64,000 bases of DNA from JAIBCC01 sp963763855 (GCA_963763855.1 CAVXPU010000002.1:372001-436000); one strand, 5' to 3'; shown: positions 50,150-59,805, numbered from the stretch's first letter. The notes: generated by a model from the sequence alone, not told the origin. Program-made: numbers and translations.

Positions 50150-51310
50150 ATGAAGAGAACAATTGTTTCGCTATTTGCGATGCTTTTATTGTTTAGTTTT
50201 AATGGGGTCGCCCAATTTACACAACAATTCGGACAATGTAATTCTGCTACATATACACGTATTCAATGCGGTTACTTTGAGGAAGGTTATCAAGACGGCG
50301 TTGTTGATGCTCAAAATAATCGCAATAACGATTACAAACGCTATCGCAGCAAACTCGATGGCAGTAAATATGAGACTTTTTACAAGCAAGGATATGATGC
50401 TGGTTTTAGCAGTATCAAACCCTTTCAAAAATGGGATTCGAGCCAAAGAAGTAGCTACGATGATGGCTTTCGTGCTGGTGAAAGCGACCGCAAAAAGAAT
50501 ATCAGCCGCTTAGCCGAACGCTATGAAGGTCAATATAATCGAACATATGAAGCCTATTACAAGCAAGGCTATTACGATGGATTCGACAATAAAGCTCGTC
50601 AATACGACACGATTCTCGGAGCCGCTCAAACGAATAATCCAACTTTCCCGACCAATAACCCGACTTTTCCTGCACCTCTACCAGTCGCGGGTACCGCTAC
50701 CGGATCAATTTCATGGAGCGGACGGGTGGATGATCGCGTAAATATCGTGATCAAAGGCAGCGAAACGACAACTCAAATCATTGCGGGTAATAGCGGAATG
50801 CCGAGTTCACAAACAATGAATGGGGTTTTACCGCGTCGTCCGGCTACGATTTCGGTCAATAAAAATGATGGTCGCGGCGAAGCGATTGTTTTACAGCAGC
50901 CTAGCAAAGAAAATAACTACACCGCGATTGTTCAAGTAATCGATACCAAACGAGGTGCGGATAATTATCGCCTTGATATTTCTTGGCTATCTACTGCTCC
51001 AGTTGAAGAACCTTATCAATCAGGTAGAGCAACATGGCGTGGTCGCGTAGATATTACCGGAAATATAATAATTTCGGGCAGTGAAATTCAAGCCCAAAAT
51101 ATTTCCGGCAACGGAACTTTTACGCAATCTCAAAACGTTTCGGGATACTTAGCTCGCCGACCAGGTAGTGTAAGCGTCAGAAAAACTGATGGACGCGGAA
51201 GTGTCAGCATTATCCAGCAGCCAAGTGCGGAAAATGATTTTGTAGCAATCGTTCAAATCACAGATACTGACAAAGGTGCTGATGATTATGAACTTGAAAT
51301 AACCTGGTAA
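50150..51310 (+). CDS. Secreted repeat protein: Gly-Tyr/Asp repeats plus two duplicated beta domains
   Basis: A 386-residue exported protein (signal about 1-20). Residues 40-155 hold four or five short repeats of the form YxxGYxDGF (YFEEGYQDGV, YKQGYDAGF, YDDGFRAGE, YKQGYYDGF). A Asn/Pro-rich linker follows. Residues about 185-280 and 291-386 are two copies of one ~95-residue beta domain, each starting W-x-GRVD and ending GAD-x-Y-x-L-x-I-x-W. No known family recognised; likely an envelope structural or binding protein. Confidence 0.7.
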   Translation: MKRTIVSLFAMLLLFSFNGVAQFTQQFGQCNSATYTRIQCGYFEEGYQDGVVDAQNNRNNDYKRYRSKLDGSKYETFYKQGYDAGFSSIKPFQKWDSSQRSSYDDGFRAGESDRKKNISRLAERYEGQYNRTYEAYYKQGYYDGFDNKARQYDTILGAAQTNNPTFPTNNPTFPAPLPVAGTATGSISWSGRVDDRVNIVIKGSETTTQIIAGNSGMPSSQTMNGVLPRRPATISVNKNDGRGEAIVLQQPSKENNYTAIVQVIDTKRGADNYRLDISWLSTAPVEEPYQSGRATWRGRVDITGNIIISGSEIQAQNISGNGTFTQSQNVSGYLARRPGSVSVRKTDGRGSVSIIQQPSAENDFVAIVQITDTDKGADDYELEITW

Positions 51311-51341
51311 TTAACCTCAAAAACCTAGCCGCAGTATCAGT

Positions 51342-51369
51342 AGCCCGACCGTCAGGAAGGGCTCTTTTT
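51342..51369 (+). terminator. Intrinsic terminator overlapping the end of trmB
   Basis: AGCCC-gaCC-gtca-GGaa-GGGCT at 51342-51363, followed by CTTTTT. It ends the plus-strand gene at 51310. The trmB stop (51352) and last codons (KSPS) lie inside the loop and right arm. Confidence 0.8.
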
Positions 51370-51987
51370 ATGCTCAAAAATTCGCCTATAAATCGGCAAC
51401 CCCTTCTCTTCAACTGCCATTTCCCTCTCGGTTTTTATCGGAAATGGATTTTCCGCAACTTCAATTTCCTTGAGCGACTCATTTTGCCGAAACAAAACAA
51501 ACATTTCCTCCGCCAAAAATTCGATATCCGTCTGGACAAAAATCTTGCCGTCTTTTGCTAAATGATTAACAACTGTTTCAACCAATTCACGATTTACCAT
51601 TCGCCGTTTAGCGTGTTTTTTCTTAAACCAAGGATCAGGGAATTGAATCGTTACCGTTTGCAAAAGATTCTTGGGAAGATTCTCCAAAAGTTTATCGAGT
51701 GCGATCATTGCGTTGCAAAATTCGTAATGAAGATTCGTTAAATTCGCCTCTTTGGCAAGTCGATTTGCTTCAAATACCAGCGGCTCGCGGATTTCTATAC
51801 CAAGGAAATTTACAGCCTTTTCAACCTCCGCCATTTTTAGCAGAAAACGTCCTCTTGCACTGCCGATGTCTAGATGAACCGGCAAAGTTGATTCGCGAAA
51901 GATTTCTCCAATTTCAATCGGCTTCGGCGTAAAACGAAAGTAAGGAGCAAGCGGATTAACGTGCTGATGCACACGGATTCTAGCCAT
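51352..51987 (-). CDS. trmB: tRNA (guanine-46-N7)-methyltransferase TrmB
   Basis: A 211-residue class I methyltransferase that makes m7G46 in tRNA. LDIGSARGRFLLKM near 37-50 is SAM motif I; FLGIEIREPLV follows; QFPDPWFKKKHAKRRMVN near 114-131 is the family signature. The very C-terminus is shared with a terminator on the other strand. It lies 4 bases after the rhomboid gene. Confidence 0.94.
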   Translation of the reverse strand: MARIRVHQHVNPLAPYFRFTPKPIEIGEIFRESTLPVHLDIGSARGRFLLKMAEVEKAVNFLGIEIREPLVFEANRLAKEANLTNLHYEFCNAMIALDKLLENLPKNLLQTVTIQFPDPWFKKKHAKRRMVNRELVETVVNHLAKDGKIFVQTDIEFLAEEMFVLFRQNESLKEIEVAENPFPIKTEREMAVEEKGLPIYRRIFEHKKSPS

Positions 51988-51991
51988 AAAA

Positions 51992-52783
51992 TTATTGGAG
52001 ATAAGATTCGGGCAGCGTGATTTTTATTACTTCAAACATTATCAAAATACTAAATAAACAGACCGCAAACAAAACTCCCAAAGCTACTTTACCTGCAAAA
52101 TCAGTTGTTTTGCTAACGATTCGCGGATCCTGATAAACATCACTTGAAACTTGGAAAAGTCCGTAGATCGCCCCAACCAAAAAGCCCCCGAGATGTGCGT
52201 AATTATCAATATTCTGCATTACCACCAAACCAAAGAAAGCAATCAAACCAATGTTTATCAGTAGATTTTTCAAAAAGGCTGAAGATAAAATTTGTCTGCG
52301 TTTGAAGGCGTAAACCGTTAAATATCCGAGCAATCCTATTACTCCGCCGGACGCTCCAACTGAATTACCCTGGGGCAGAAAAATAAGGCTCAAAATATCT
52401 CCGCCAACAACCGCAAGTAGGAAAATTATTATCAAATGCGAACGATTCGAAAGCGTTTCAAAAGGCTTTCCAAAAACATAAACGGCATAACTATTGAAAA
52501 ATAAATGGGCAATTCCTGAATGTAAAACGCCCGAAGTTAGCGAACGCCAATATTGCCCTTCAACAAACGCTTTTTTTAGAAATCCGGCAAGCAAAACTGA
52601 TTTATAGCCGGCATATTCCTTATCCTGACTGTCAACAATAAATTGAACAATTGAAACAATCACCAAACAAGCAATTAAAATCGCAGAATAAAGCGGAAAA
52701 ACATCAGTAATTTGCTGGCGGTTTTCAGTCTGTTCTTCAATGTTTTCAGCTTCTTCGGCTTCTTTCGTGTATTCAAAAGACAT
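51992..52783 (-). CDS. Rhomboid-family intramembrane serine protease
   Basis: A 263-residue membrane protein with about six or seven spans. The catalytic Ser is in NSVGASGGVIGLLGYL and the His in NYAHLGGFLVGAIYG; the Asn of HLFFNSYAVYVFG is also in place. It cuts transmembrane segments of client proteins. A polar N-terminal arm of about 25 residues precedes the first span. Next to trmB and after fabG. Confidence 0.92.
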   Translation of the reverse strand: MSFEYTKEAEEAENIEEQTENRQQITDVFPLYSAILIACLVIVSIVQFIVDSQDKEYAGYKSVLLAGFLKKAFVEGQYWRSLTSGVLHSGIAHLFFNSYAVYVFGKPFETLSNRSHLIIIFLLAVVGGDILSLIFLPQGNSVGASGGVIGLLGYLTVYAFKRRQILSSAFLKNLLINIGLIAFFGLVVMQNIDNYAHLGGFLVGAIYGLFQVSSDVYQDPRIVSKTTDFAGKVALGVLFAVCLFSILIMFEVIKITLPESYLQ

Positions 52784-52830
52784 AAATTTTCTTTTTCAAT
52801 AATCTTTACTTTTACCTTTTTACTTCTCGC

Positions 52831-53586
52831 TTACATAGCTAGTCCGCCGTCGGGTTGAATCACTTGTCCGGTGATATACTTCGCCGAATCCGATAGCATA
52901 AAGCAGGCAATTTCAGCAACTTCCTGCACATTGCCAAGTCTGCCCAAAGGAATTTGCGACAAGATTTTCTCGCGATATTCTGCGTTCATCTCAGCCGCCA
53001 TTTCAGTTTCAATTAAACCTAACGCAAGTGCGTTGACCGTTATCTTTCGACTCGCAATTTCCTTTGCCAACGATTTGGTAAGTCCAATCATTCCAGCTTT
53101 TGAAGCTGAATAATTTGACTGTCCGAGCATCCCAACAACTCCTGAAATCGACGAAACATTCAATATCGAACCGCCATTTTCATTCTTCATCATTGGTCGC
53201 AAAACTGCTTTCGAAAAATTCCAAGCACCTTTCAAATTTGTATCGATCACCGCATCCCAATCGTCTTCTTTCATCCGCATTATCAATCCATCGCGTGTGA
53301 TTCCGGCATTATTGATTAAAAAATCGACCGTGCCAAATTCCGCTACTGATGCTTTTACGAATTCAGCCGATGCTTCTGTGTTAGCAACATCACACTGCTT
53401 GGCAAAAGATTTTACGCCCAAGGCAGTTAATTCTGCCGATAGTTTGTCAGCTTCTTCTACGCTTCGTGCGTAATTAAACGCAACATTACAACCACGTTTT
53501 GCTAATTCAATTGCAATCGCCCTTCCAATGCCGCGGGTCGCTCCCGTAACGATTGCCGATTTTCCTGTAAATTGTTTTTCGTTCAT
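52831..53586 (-). CDS. fabG: 3-oxoacyl-[acyl-carrier-protein] reductase
   Basis: A 251-residue SDR that reduces 3-ketoacyl-ACP with NADPH in fatty acid synthesis. TGATRGIGRAIA near 15, NNAG near 92, SSISG with the Ser near 144, and YSASKAG near 157 are all in place; LIETEMAAEMN and ITGQVIQPDGGLAM end match FabG. Other FAS genes are not next to it, so an alternative oxidoreductase role is possible. Confidence 0.9.
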   Translation of the reverse strand: MNEKQFTGKSAIVTGATRGIGRAIAIELAKRGCNVAFNYARSVEEADKLSAELTALGVKSFAKQCDVANTEASAEFVKASVAEFGTVDFLINNAGITRDGLIMRMKEDDWDAVIDTNLKGAWNFSKAVLRPMMKNENGGSILNVSSISGVVGMLGQSNYSASKAGMIGLTKSLAKEIASRKITVNALALGLIETEMAAEMNAEYREKILSQIPLGRLGNVQEVAEIACFMLSDSAKYITGQVIQPDGGLAM

Positions 53587-53592
53587 AAACTT

Positions 53593-54396
53593 TTATTCTT
53601 CAGTATCAGTATTTTTTAGCCTATCCGTCATTAACTCCACCCAAGCTAAGTCTTGACTACATATTTCCTGAATTAGGTTTGAATGCCACTCGGGTGTGGA
53701 AAGAGAATAGGTTCCAAGGTGTAAGTATACTGAATCAGCAACCCACGGAAAACCAAGCTCTTGTTCAACAGAGTAATTATACCAATAAAATATATTTAGC
53801 CATTCAAAGGTCTCCCGCCAAATAAATATCCAGACTTCTTTATCATTTGGCGGAGCAGCAAATAATCCGCCTTTAGCTAATCCTACTCGGTATCCTTCTG
53901 GCAATGCCAACATTTCTTCATGAACTGCAAAACTAATTCTTAATCCCGTTTGAAATCGTTCCAAAAACAGTAGGTCTTTAACATCTTTCGGAACTAAATA
54001 ACCTTCTTCGATTAGTCTACAGCCAAAACTCTTGGCAAAATATTTATATAGATTCCGTTGAGAGTCTTCAAAATTTTCACCGTAGACATGAAGAAGATTA
54101 TTAAACCTTTTACGAATAACATCTTCTTCATTTTCAAAAACCCAAGACATAAATGTATCATAGGCATAATCAAACGGCTGACTAAGAGTAGTATTACAAT
54201 TTTGACATAGACTTTTACTGTATTTAACTACTTCAGCTCTTGGACCTCGTATTTTTGCTAAATAATCCTTGAAATGGAAGAGTCCATTTTCACCCTCATA
54301 AGGTCCTTTACCATGCAATCTGATGAGGTCTGTTTTTTTAAATTTATGCTCTGCACTATCGGCAGTTGAATTGCATATCCAGCAAGAGTTCATCAT
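53593..54396 (-). CDS. HNH-like zinc-finger protein of unknown function
   Basis: A 267-residue protein whose N-terminus looks like a divergent HNH nuclease: CWICNSTADSAEHKFKKTDL near 5-24 (C-x2-C then Glu-His) and, about 50 residues later, LCQNCNTTLSQPFD (C-x2-C-N). This is the pattern of the C-x2-C ... EH ... CxxCN endonuclease group. The remaining ~180 residues have no recognised domain. Codon choice appears more AT-rich than in fabG next door, a possible sign of transfer. It lies 6 bases upstream of fabG on the same strand. Confidence 0.55.
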   Translation of the reverse strand: MMNSCWICNSTADSAEHKFKKTDLIRLHGKGPYEGENGLFHFKDYLAKIRGPRAEVVKYSKSLCQNCNTTLSQPFDYAYDTFMSWVFENEEDVIRKRFNNLLHVYGENFEDSQRNLYKYFAKSFGCRLIEEGYLVPKDVKDLLFLERFQTGLRISFAVHEEMLALPEGYRVGLAKGGLFAAPPNDKEVWIFIWRETFEWLNIFYWYNYSVEQELGFPWVADSVYLHLGTYSLSTPEWHSNLIQEICSQDLAWVELMTDRLKNTDTEE

Positions 54397-54549
54397 GTTA
54401 TATCTTCTGACTAACCCGATACTAAAAAGTCTTTAAATCTGCCTTTCATAAAATATTGTGTTTTTATGATTTTAAAGACGGATTTTCTATCACAAACTTT
54501 TATTCTAGCTATTTGCTTAAATTACGGCAATTCGCCTATTATTTTCGGT

Positions 54550-56028
54550 ATGAAGAACCCAATCTTTGCAGCGATTTTTACTATTCTTTCAACGACAGTT
54601 TTAACCTTTGGACAAACTTCGGTCATTATCAAAAACGCCACAATTATTGATGGAAGCGGTAAATCAGCTTATCGTGGCGACGTGCGGATTAGAGACAACA
54701 AAATCGTTAAAATCGGAAATATCAAATCGAAAAAATATGATGTTTTAATTGATGCAAACGGCAAGATTATCGCTCCGGGTTTTATCGATATTCATAATCA
54801 TTCGGAAAGCGGTTTGCAGACCGAAGGCACGGCAACGAATCAGGTTTCGCAAGGAATTACGACTATTTTCGTCGGACCAGACGGCGGTTCACCTTTTCCG
54901 ATTGCCGATTATTTGTCGAAATTACAAGGAAAAATTGCTCCGAATGTTGGTGCATTCATCGGACATGCGAGTTTGCGTGAACAAGTGATGAATAACAGTT
55001 ATGCTCGGCAAACTACGCCTGAAGAACTCCTAAAAATGTTGGTTTTGATGGAACAAGCGATGAAAGAAGGTGCGTTTGGATTATCTTCAGGGCTTGAATA
55101 CGACACAGGTTTTTCTGCTTCAACTGAGGAAATGATTGAACTTGCTAAGGTTGCCGCAAAGTATAAAGGAATTTATATGACGCACATGCGGGACGAAGAA
55201 GAAGGAATGCTCGATGCCGTCCGTGAATCGATTCGCATCAGTAAAGAAGCAAAACTTCCGCTTCAAATTTCGCATATCAAAATGGGTAACAAAAATGTTT
55301 GGGGAAAATCGGCGGATGCAATCGCGTTAATTGAAGCTGAGCAAAACAAAGGCTTCGACATCACCGCAGATGCTTATCCTTATACGGCTTGGGGTTCGAC
55401 AATCACAGTTTTAGTTCCATCTCGCAAGCACGAAGATCGCGGTGAAGTCGAAAAAGGTTTGGATAATGTCGGCGGTGCGGACAAAGTTTTGGTTACAAGT
55501 TGCTCGTCTCATCGCGATTATGAAGGCAAAACGTTGGACGAAATTGCGAAGATGAAGAATGTTTCGCCGGTTGATGTTTATATCCAAATCGTCAAAGACG
55601 GCGGTGCGAGTGTCGTCTGCAATTCGATGAACGAAAATGACGTAAAAGCCTTTTATCAACGACCTTGGGTAATGGTTTCGAGTGACGGCGGAATCGGCGG
55701 AAGACATCCACGCGGCACAGGGACTTTTCCGAAAGTATTGGGCAGATTCGTCCGCGAACAAAATTGGTTCTCGCTCGAAGAAGCTGTCCGTAAAATGTCC
55801 TCGATGCCTGCGAAACGTTTAGGTTTGAAAGATCGCGGTTGTATCAAAAAAGGCTACAAAGCCGACATCGTTTTGTTTGATAAAGACAAAGTGATTGACC
55901 GAAATACTTTCACTCAACCGCAGATTTTGTCTGAAGGCATCGAAATCGTTTGGGTTAATGGTAAAAAAGTTTGGGAAATCGGGAAGGTTACAGGCAATCT
56001 ACCCGGCGAAATACTGAGAAAGAATTAG
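54550..56028 (+). CDS. Exported amidohydrolase, N-acyl-D-amino-acid deacylase-like
   Basis: A 492-residue amidohydrolase-superfamily enzyme with a signal peptide (about 1-20). Metal-binding FIDIHNHSESGL near 83, GLSSGLEYDTGFSA near 180, the conserved THMRDEEEG near 213, and ISHIKMGNK near 241 match D-aminoacylase-type proteins. SSDGGIGGRHPRGTGTFPKVLGRFVRE near 398-424 is the family C-terminal motif. It likely hydrolyses N-acyl-D-amino acids or dipeptides. ATG 54550 chosen for its signal peptide; the frame is open to 54466. Confidence 0.88.
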   Translation: MKNPIFAAIFTILSTTVLTFGQTSVIIKNATIIDGSGKSAYRGDVRIRDNKIVKIGNIKSKKYDVLIDANGKIIAPGFIDIHNHSESGLQTEGTATNQVSQGITTIFVGPDGGSPFPIADYLSKLQGKIAPNVGAFIGHASLREQVMNNSYARQTTPEELLKMLVLMEQAMKEGAFGLSSGLEYDTGFSASTEEMIELAKVAAKYKGIYMTHMRDEEEGMLDAVRESIRISKEAKLPLQISHIKMGNKNVWGKSADAIALIEAEQNKGFDITADAYPYTAWGSTITVLVPSRKHEDRGEVEKGLDNVGGADKVLVTSCSSHRDYEGKTLDEIAKMKNVSPVDVYIQIVKDGGASVVCNSMNENDVKAFYQRPWVMVSSDGGIGGRHPRGTGTFPKVLGRFVREQNWFSLEEAVRKMSSMPAKRLGLKDRGCIKKGYKADIVLFDKDKVIDRNTFTQPQILSEGIEIVWVNGKKVWEIGKVTGNLPGEILRKN

Positions 56029-56043
56029 AAGCTCTCGTCAGAT

Positions 56044-57006
56044 TCAAACATCCAAACGCAAGCGATGCTTTTCAATTTTATCCAAAACTCCCAATGCCAG
56101 ATTCAAAGCCTGACGACCTGCTTCCGCAGTAATCGGCGGCATTTTATTTTCCGTAATGCAATGTAAAAACGCATCGATTTCGGCGTGAAGCGGTTCTATG
56201 TCAACTATTTCCAGCCGATTTATTGAAATCCCCAAAAGCGGATGAGCCGCTTCGGGATTAAGCGAAGTGATTGAAGCAAATTTGGTTGCGTAATCCAAAA
56301 CGACATATGAATTCGTCTGATAAAAACGCGTTTTGCGAATTTTTTCGGTGCCAATTCGCGAAGCTGTAATATTTGCAACTGCTCCGTTTTCAAATTCAAT
56401 TCGGGCATTTGCCGCGTCAACCTTGTCAGAAACTACCGGAATTCCAACCGCGTGAATTGCTGAAACTTGCGAATCAACCATCCATTGAATCGCGTCTAGA
56501 TCGTGAATCATGACGTCTAAAACTACATCAACATCGAGGCTCCGATTCGGAAATGGTGAAACTCGGTGAATCTCAAAATAAAGCGGCTTCGTAACGTGCG
56601 GACGCAGAGCAACCATTGCCGGATTAAATCTCTCCAAATGCCCAACCATCAATTTCGCTCCTGATTTTGCGGCACTTTCGATCATTTTATCTGCTTCTTC
56701 CAGCGTTAAGGCAATTGGCTTTTCGACCAAAACGTTAACGCCTTTTTCTAAAAAAGCACAGGCAATTTCGCAATGAGTTTCGGTTGGCGTAACAATCGAA
56801 ACAGCGTCAACCCTATCAAGCAAATCACGCCAATCCGTAAAATGGTGGCACATATTTTTTTCGGCAACTGTGATTGCCTGCTCTTCGCTTGCATCGCAAA
56901 CGCCGATAAATTCACTTGTGCCTTTAAGGGCAAATTCGGCGTAATTTCGGGCGTGATGTTGCCCCAAACTACCAACTCCAATCACTGCTGTTCTTAATTT
57001 ACTCAT
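56044..57006 (-). CDS. Gfo/Idh/MocA-family oxidoreductase
   Basis: A 320-residue NAD(P)-dependent oxidoreductase: AVIGVGSLGQHHARNY near 7-22 binds the dinucleotide, and EKPIALTLEEADKMI near 96-110 contains the EKP motif. MVGHLERFNP follows at the usual spacing. Members work on sugars or nucleotide sugars (for example in surface glycan synthesis); the substrate here is unknown. Convergent with the amidohydrolase gene. Confidence 0.88.
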   Translation of the reverse strand: MSKLRTAVIGVGSLGQHHARNYAEFALKGTSEFIGVCDASEEQAITVAEKNMCHHFTDWRDLLDRVDAVSIVTPTETHCEIACAFLEKGVNVLVEKPIALTLEEADKMIESAAKSGAKLMVGHLERFNPAMVALRPHVTKPLYFEIHRVSPFPNRSLDVDVVLDVMIHDLDAIQWMVDSQVSAIHAVGIPVVSDKVDAANARIEFENGAVANITASRIGTEKIRKTRFYQTNSYVVLDYATKFASITSLNPEAAHPLLGISINRLEIVDIEPLHAEIDAFLHCITENKMPPITAEAGRQALNLALGVLDKIEKHRLRLDV

Positions 57007-57047
57007 TACGGATTTAATATTTCAGATTCGGAATTTTGCTTTTTGAA

Positions 57048-57073
57048 CTTAGCGTCTTAGCCTCTTTGCGTTA
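57048..57073. repeat. Tandem TTAGCGTC-type short units before the glycosyltransferase
   Basis: CTTAGCGT-CTTAGCCT-CTTTGCGT-TAAA gives three related 8-base units in a row in the gap between the divergent genes. There is no inverted copy, so it is a half stack of the class seen elsewhere in the window. Confidence 0.55.
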
Positions 57074-57090
57074 AAATTCAATTTGCAATT

Positions 57091-58620
57091 ATGAGAAATT
57101 CTAACTTTCCAAAGGCTCTGTGGCTAGTCGTGATCGTGGGTTTTATTTTCCTATACTTCTTTGGGCTAAATTTTGTTCCGCTTCTTGGACCCGATGAGCC
57201 GCGTTATTCTCAAATCGCCCGTGAAATGTTTGAACGAAATGATTGGCTAACGCCCACTTTAGGCGGATATAATTGGTTTGAAAAACCGGTCTTACTTTAT
57301 TGGCTGCAAATTATTGCTTATAAATTATTTGGCGTTTCAGAATTTTCAGCACGATTTTTCTCGGCAGTTTTTGGGCTTTTAACAGTATTAATAGTCTATC
57401 GATTGGCTTGCCGGATCGAAAATTTAGTTGAAAGAAAAGGTTATTATTCTCAGAATTCAAAGGGTTTAGGAAAATTCACAGGGATTTCTCTGGCAACAGC
57501 TGCCGGATTAATTGCGTTTTCGCGTGGAGCAAGTTTTGACATAATCCTAACTTTTCCGATAACCGCCGCCTTAGTGTGTTTTTTCTATTTTGAGATTTAC
57601 GCTCCAAAAGGGCAAAGCGATCAAGATTTTCGCGGTTATTATCTTTCTGATGTTGGCTATCTGGCACTTTTCTATGTTTTTGTTGGTGTCGCACTTTTAG
57701 CCAAAGGCTTGATTGGAGCCGTAATTCCTTTTGGAGTTGTTTTCACATATTACCTTTTTCAATTCCGCTTCCCGCAAAGGATGTTTGTTTTCAGCTGGTT
57801 TTGGGGAATTCCTTTGGCAGTTTTAGTTGCATGTGCATGGTATTTGCCGATGTATCTTGCTCACGGGCAAGTATTTATTGACGAATTCTTTATTCAGCAT
57901 CACTTTCAGCGATATACTTCAAATCAATTTCAGCACCCGCAACCGTTCTATTTTTTCTGGTGGGTTTTACCTGCGATGACGATTCCGTGGCTGCCCTTTT
58001 TGCTATTGGCGATTTGGAATGTTAGAACTTGGCGGAGCGGAATCGCTCAAATTCCGAGTGATTATTTGCGATATTTTGCACTTGCCTGGATGCTTTTTCC
58101 AATTGCTTTTTTTAGCTTTTCAGGATCGAAATTGCCGGGTTATATTTTGCCTGCTTTACCGGCGGCAATGATCTTGATTGGCGATAGAATTCGCCGTTTT
58201 GTAACCAAAAACGAATATAACGAATGGCTAATTTTTGGTCTTTCAAGCGGAACAATTGCGGTCTGCGTCGTTCTGCTAATGTTTTTTGTAAAAGGCTTTG
58301 CCTCGCATGAAACGGTTAAATATTTAGTTGAAAAAGCGGATGCATATGGTTACAAAAATGCTAAAATCCTCAGCTTTCGGCGAATTACACACAACATTGA
58401 ATTTTATGGAGCAGGTCGAATTCCGCGTGATGACGCAGGAAAATTGAAGCGTTTTGAAGAATTGAACAACCTCATTGATGAGATAAAAAAAGACGGCAAA
58501 CCGGTTGCTGTTTTGGTGCCAATCGAATTTACTACTCAATTAACTGAAAGCGAATTTTTGACAGCAAATGTAATGGCGGATAATGGTGAACTGGCAATTG
58601 TTGGTGTAAATTTGAAATAG
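57091..58620 (+). CDS. Polytopic glycosyltransferase (ArnT/GT39-like)
   Basis: A 509-residue GT-C fold enzyme with about twelve spans. The first large loop has LLGPDEPRYSQIAREMFERNDWLTP near 31-55 (the Asp-Glu pair) and FEKPVLLYWLQ near 65-75. It probably transfers a sugar from a polyprenyl carrier, possibly onto lipid A or a protein. The C-terminal ~100 residues are soluble. trpA follows after 3 bases, and the pair may be co-transcribed. Confidence 0.87.
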   Translation: MRNSNFPKALWLVVIVGFIFLYFFGLNFVPLLGPDEPRYSQIAREMFERNDWLTPTLGGYNWFEKPVLLYWLQIIAYKLFGVSEFSARFFSAVFGLLTVLIVYRLACRIENLVERKGYYSQNSKGLGKFTGISLATAAGLIAFSRGASFDIILTFPITAALVCFFYFEIYAPKGQSDQDFRGYYLSDVGYLALFYVFVGVALLAKGLIGAVIPFGVVFTYYLFQFRFPQRMFVFSWFWGIPLAVLVACAWYLPMYLAHGQVFIDEFFIQHHFQRYTSNQFQHPQPFYFFWWVLPAMTIPWLPFLLLAIWNVRTWRSGIAQIPSDYLRYFALAWMLFPIAFFSFSGSKLPGYILPALPAAMILIGDRIRRFVTKNEYNEWLIFGLSSGTIAVCVVLLMFFVKGFASHETVKYLVEKADAYGYKNAKILSFRRITHNIEFYGAGRIPRDDAGKLKRFEELNNLIDEIKKDGKPVAVLVPIEFTTQLTESEFLTANVMADNGELAIVGVNLK

Positions 58621-58623
58621 AAT

Positions 58624-59409
58624 ATGCGAATAAAAGACAAATTTTCCGCACTAAAAGCCAACAATCAAAAGGGTTTCATTCCTTTCATCTCAGCCGGCGA
58701 TCCCAATCTAGCCAAAACTAAAGAATTAATTTTGTCGCTCGCAAAACTTGATTCAACTGTCATCGAACTCGGCGTTCCATTTAGTGATCCCATGGCTGAT
58801 GGAGTTGTAATCCAAAGGGCTTCCGAGCGTGCATTAAAGAATAATTTTGGAATTGAGGAGATATTTTCATTAGTCAAAGATGTGCGAAAAGAAACTGATG
58901 TGCCGATAATTCTTTTCAGCTATTTTAATCCGCTCTTGCAGTATGGTTTAAAAAAACTGTGCGAAGACGCGAAAAATTCGGGAGTTGACGGATTTTTAGT
59001 CACGGATTTAGTTCCGGAAGAAGCGGAAGAATTTTCTAAACTGTTACGTGCAAATGATTTAGATATGATTTTTCTCATCGCACCGACTTCGGGCGATGAA
59101 CGATTGAAAATGGTTGCAAATCGGGCGAGCGGATTTATCTACGCAGTTTCGCGAACGGGGGTGACAGGTACGAGAGAAACCACCAGCCAATCAGCCGAAG
59201 TTTTGGTCAATAGAATGCGACGATTTTCTGATTTACCGATCGCGGTGGGATTTGGAATTTCAACAGCCAAACAAGTTGCGGAAACTTGGGAATATGCGGA
59301 TGCCGCTGTTGTCGGATCGGCGATCGTCAGAGAAATTGAAAAATTCGGTGATGATGCTGATTTACTTGAAAGAATTGAAGAATTTACGAGGAATTTGTTG
59401 CCACAATGA
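58624..59409 (+). CDS. trpA: Tryptophan synthase alpha chain
   Basis: A 261-residue TIM-barrel enzyme that splits indole-3-glycerol phosphate to indole and G3P. GFIPFISAGDPN, IELGVPFSDPMADGVVIQRA (catalytic Glu and Asp) and SRTGVTGTR are intact. No trpB or other trp gene lies within the window, so the trp genes are scattered. The stop overlaps the next ATG (ATGA). Confidence 0.95.
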   Translation: MRIKDKFSALKANNQKGFIPFISAGDPNLAKTKELILSLAKLDSTVIELGVPFSDPMADGVVIQRASERALKNNFGIEEIFSLVKDVRKETDVPIILFSYFNPLLQYGLKKLCEDAKNSGVDGFLVTDLVPEEAEEFSKLLRANDLDMIFLIAPTSGDERLKMVANRASGFIYAVSRTGVTGTRETTSQSAEVLVNRMRRFSDLPIAVGFGISTAKQVAETWEYADAAVVGSAIVREIEKFGDDADLLERIEEFTRNLLPQ

Positions 59410-59702
59410 AAATTGAAACCGGCGAAACCATTATTATTGTTTTACATACACCGCGAGAAAAGATTATCGGCATTTTGCATGAGATCAATGCTTCCGGCAT
59501 TTACGTTCGCGGGATCGATTTGAATTATTTTGATGAATGGGCGAGTGCTATCAAAAATAATGAACATTACTTACCGATGCAGGATTATTTTTACCCAATG
59601 TGGCGGATAGAAAGAATCACAAAAGATGAAGCCGGATTCGGTTCGCTTTCAATGACGGATCAATTTAAACAGCGTACAGGATTAGACTTACAGGACTTGT
59701 AA
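59406..59702 (+). CDS. Small protein of unknown function coupled to trpA
   Basis: A 98-residue protein with a beta-rich start (ETIIIVLHTPREKIIGILHEINASGIYVRGIDL) that could be an Sm-like barrel, and then a charged C-terminal part. No family recognised. ATG overlaps the trpA stop by four bases, so it is translated together with trpA. Confidence 0.65.
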   Translation: MKIETGETIIIVLHTPREKIIGILHEINASGIYVRGIDLNYFDEWASAIKNNEHYLPMQDYFYPMWRIERITKDEAGFGSLSMTDQFKQRTGLDLQDL

Positions 59703-59805
59703 TTATCTCTTAAAAAGATTTTTCGCAAACTCTGCTTCAAATGAGTTACAATGTAACTGACGATTTTCCCTCACCTTACTTTTCCAAAAAGAATAAGCAA
59801 AATTT

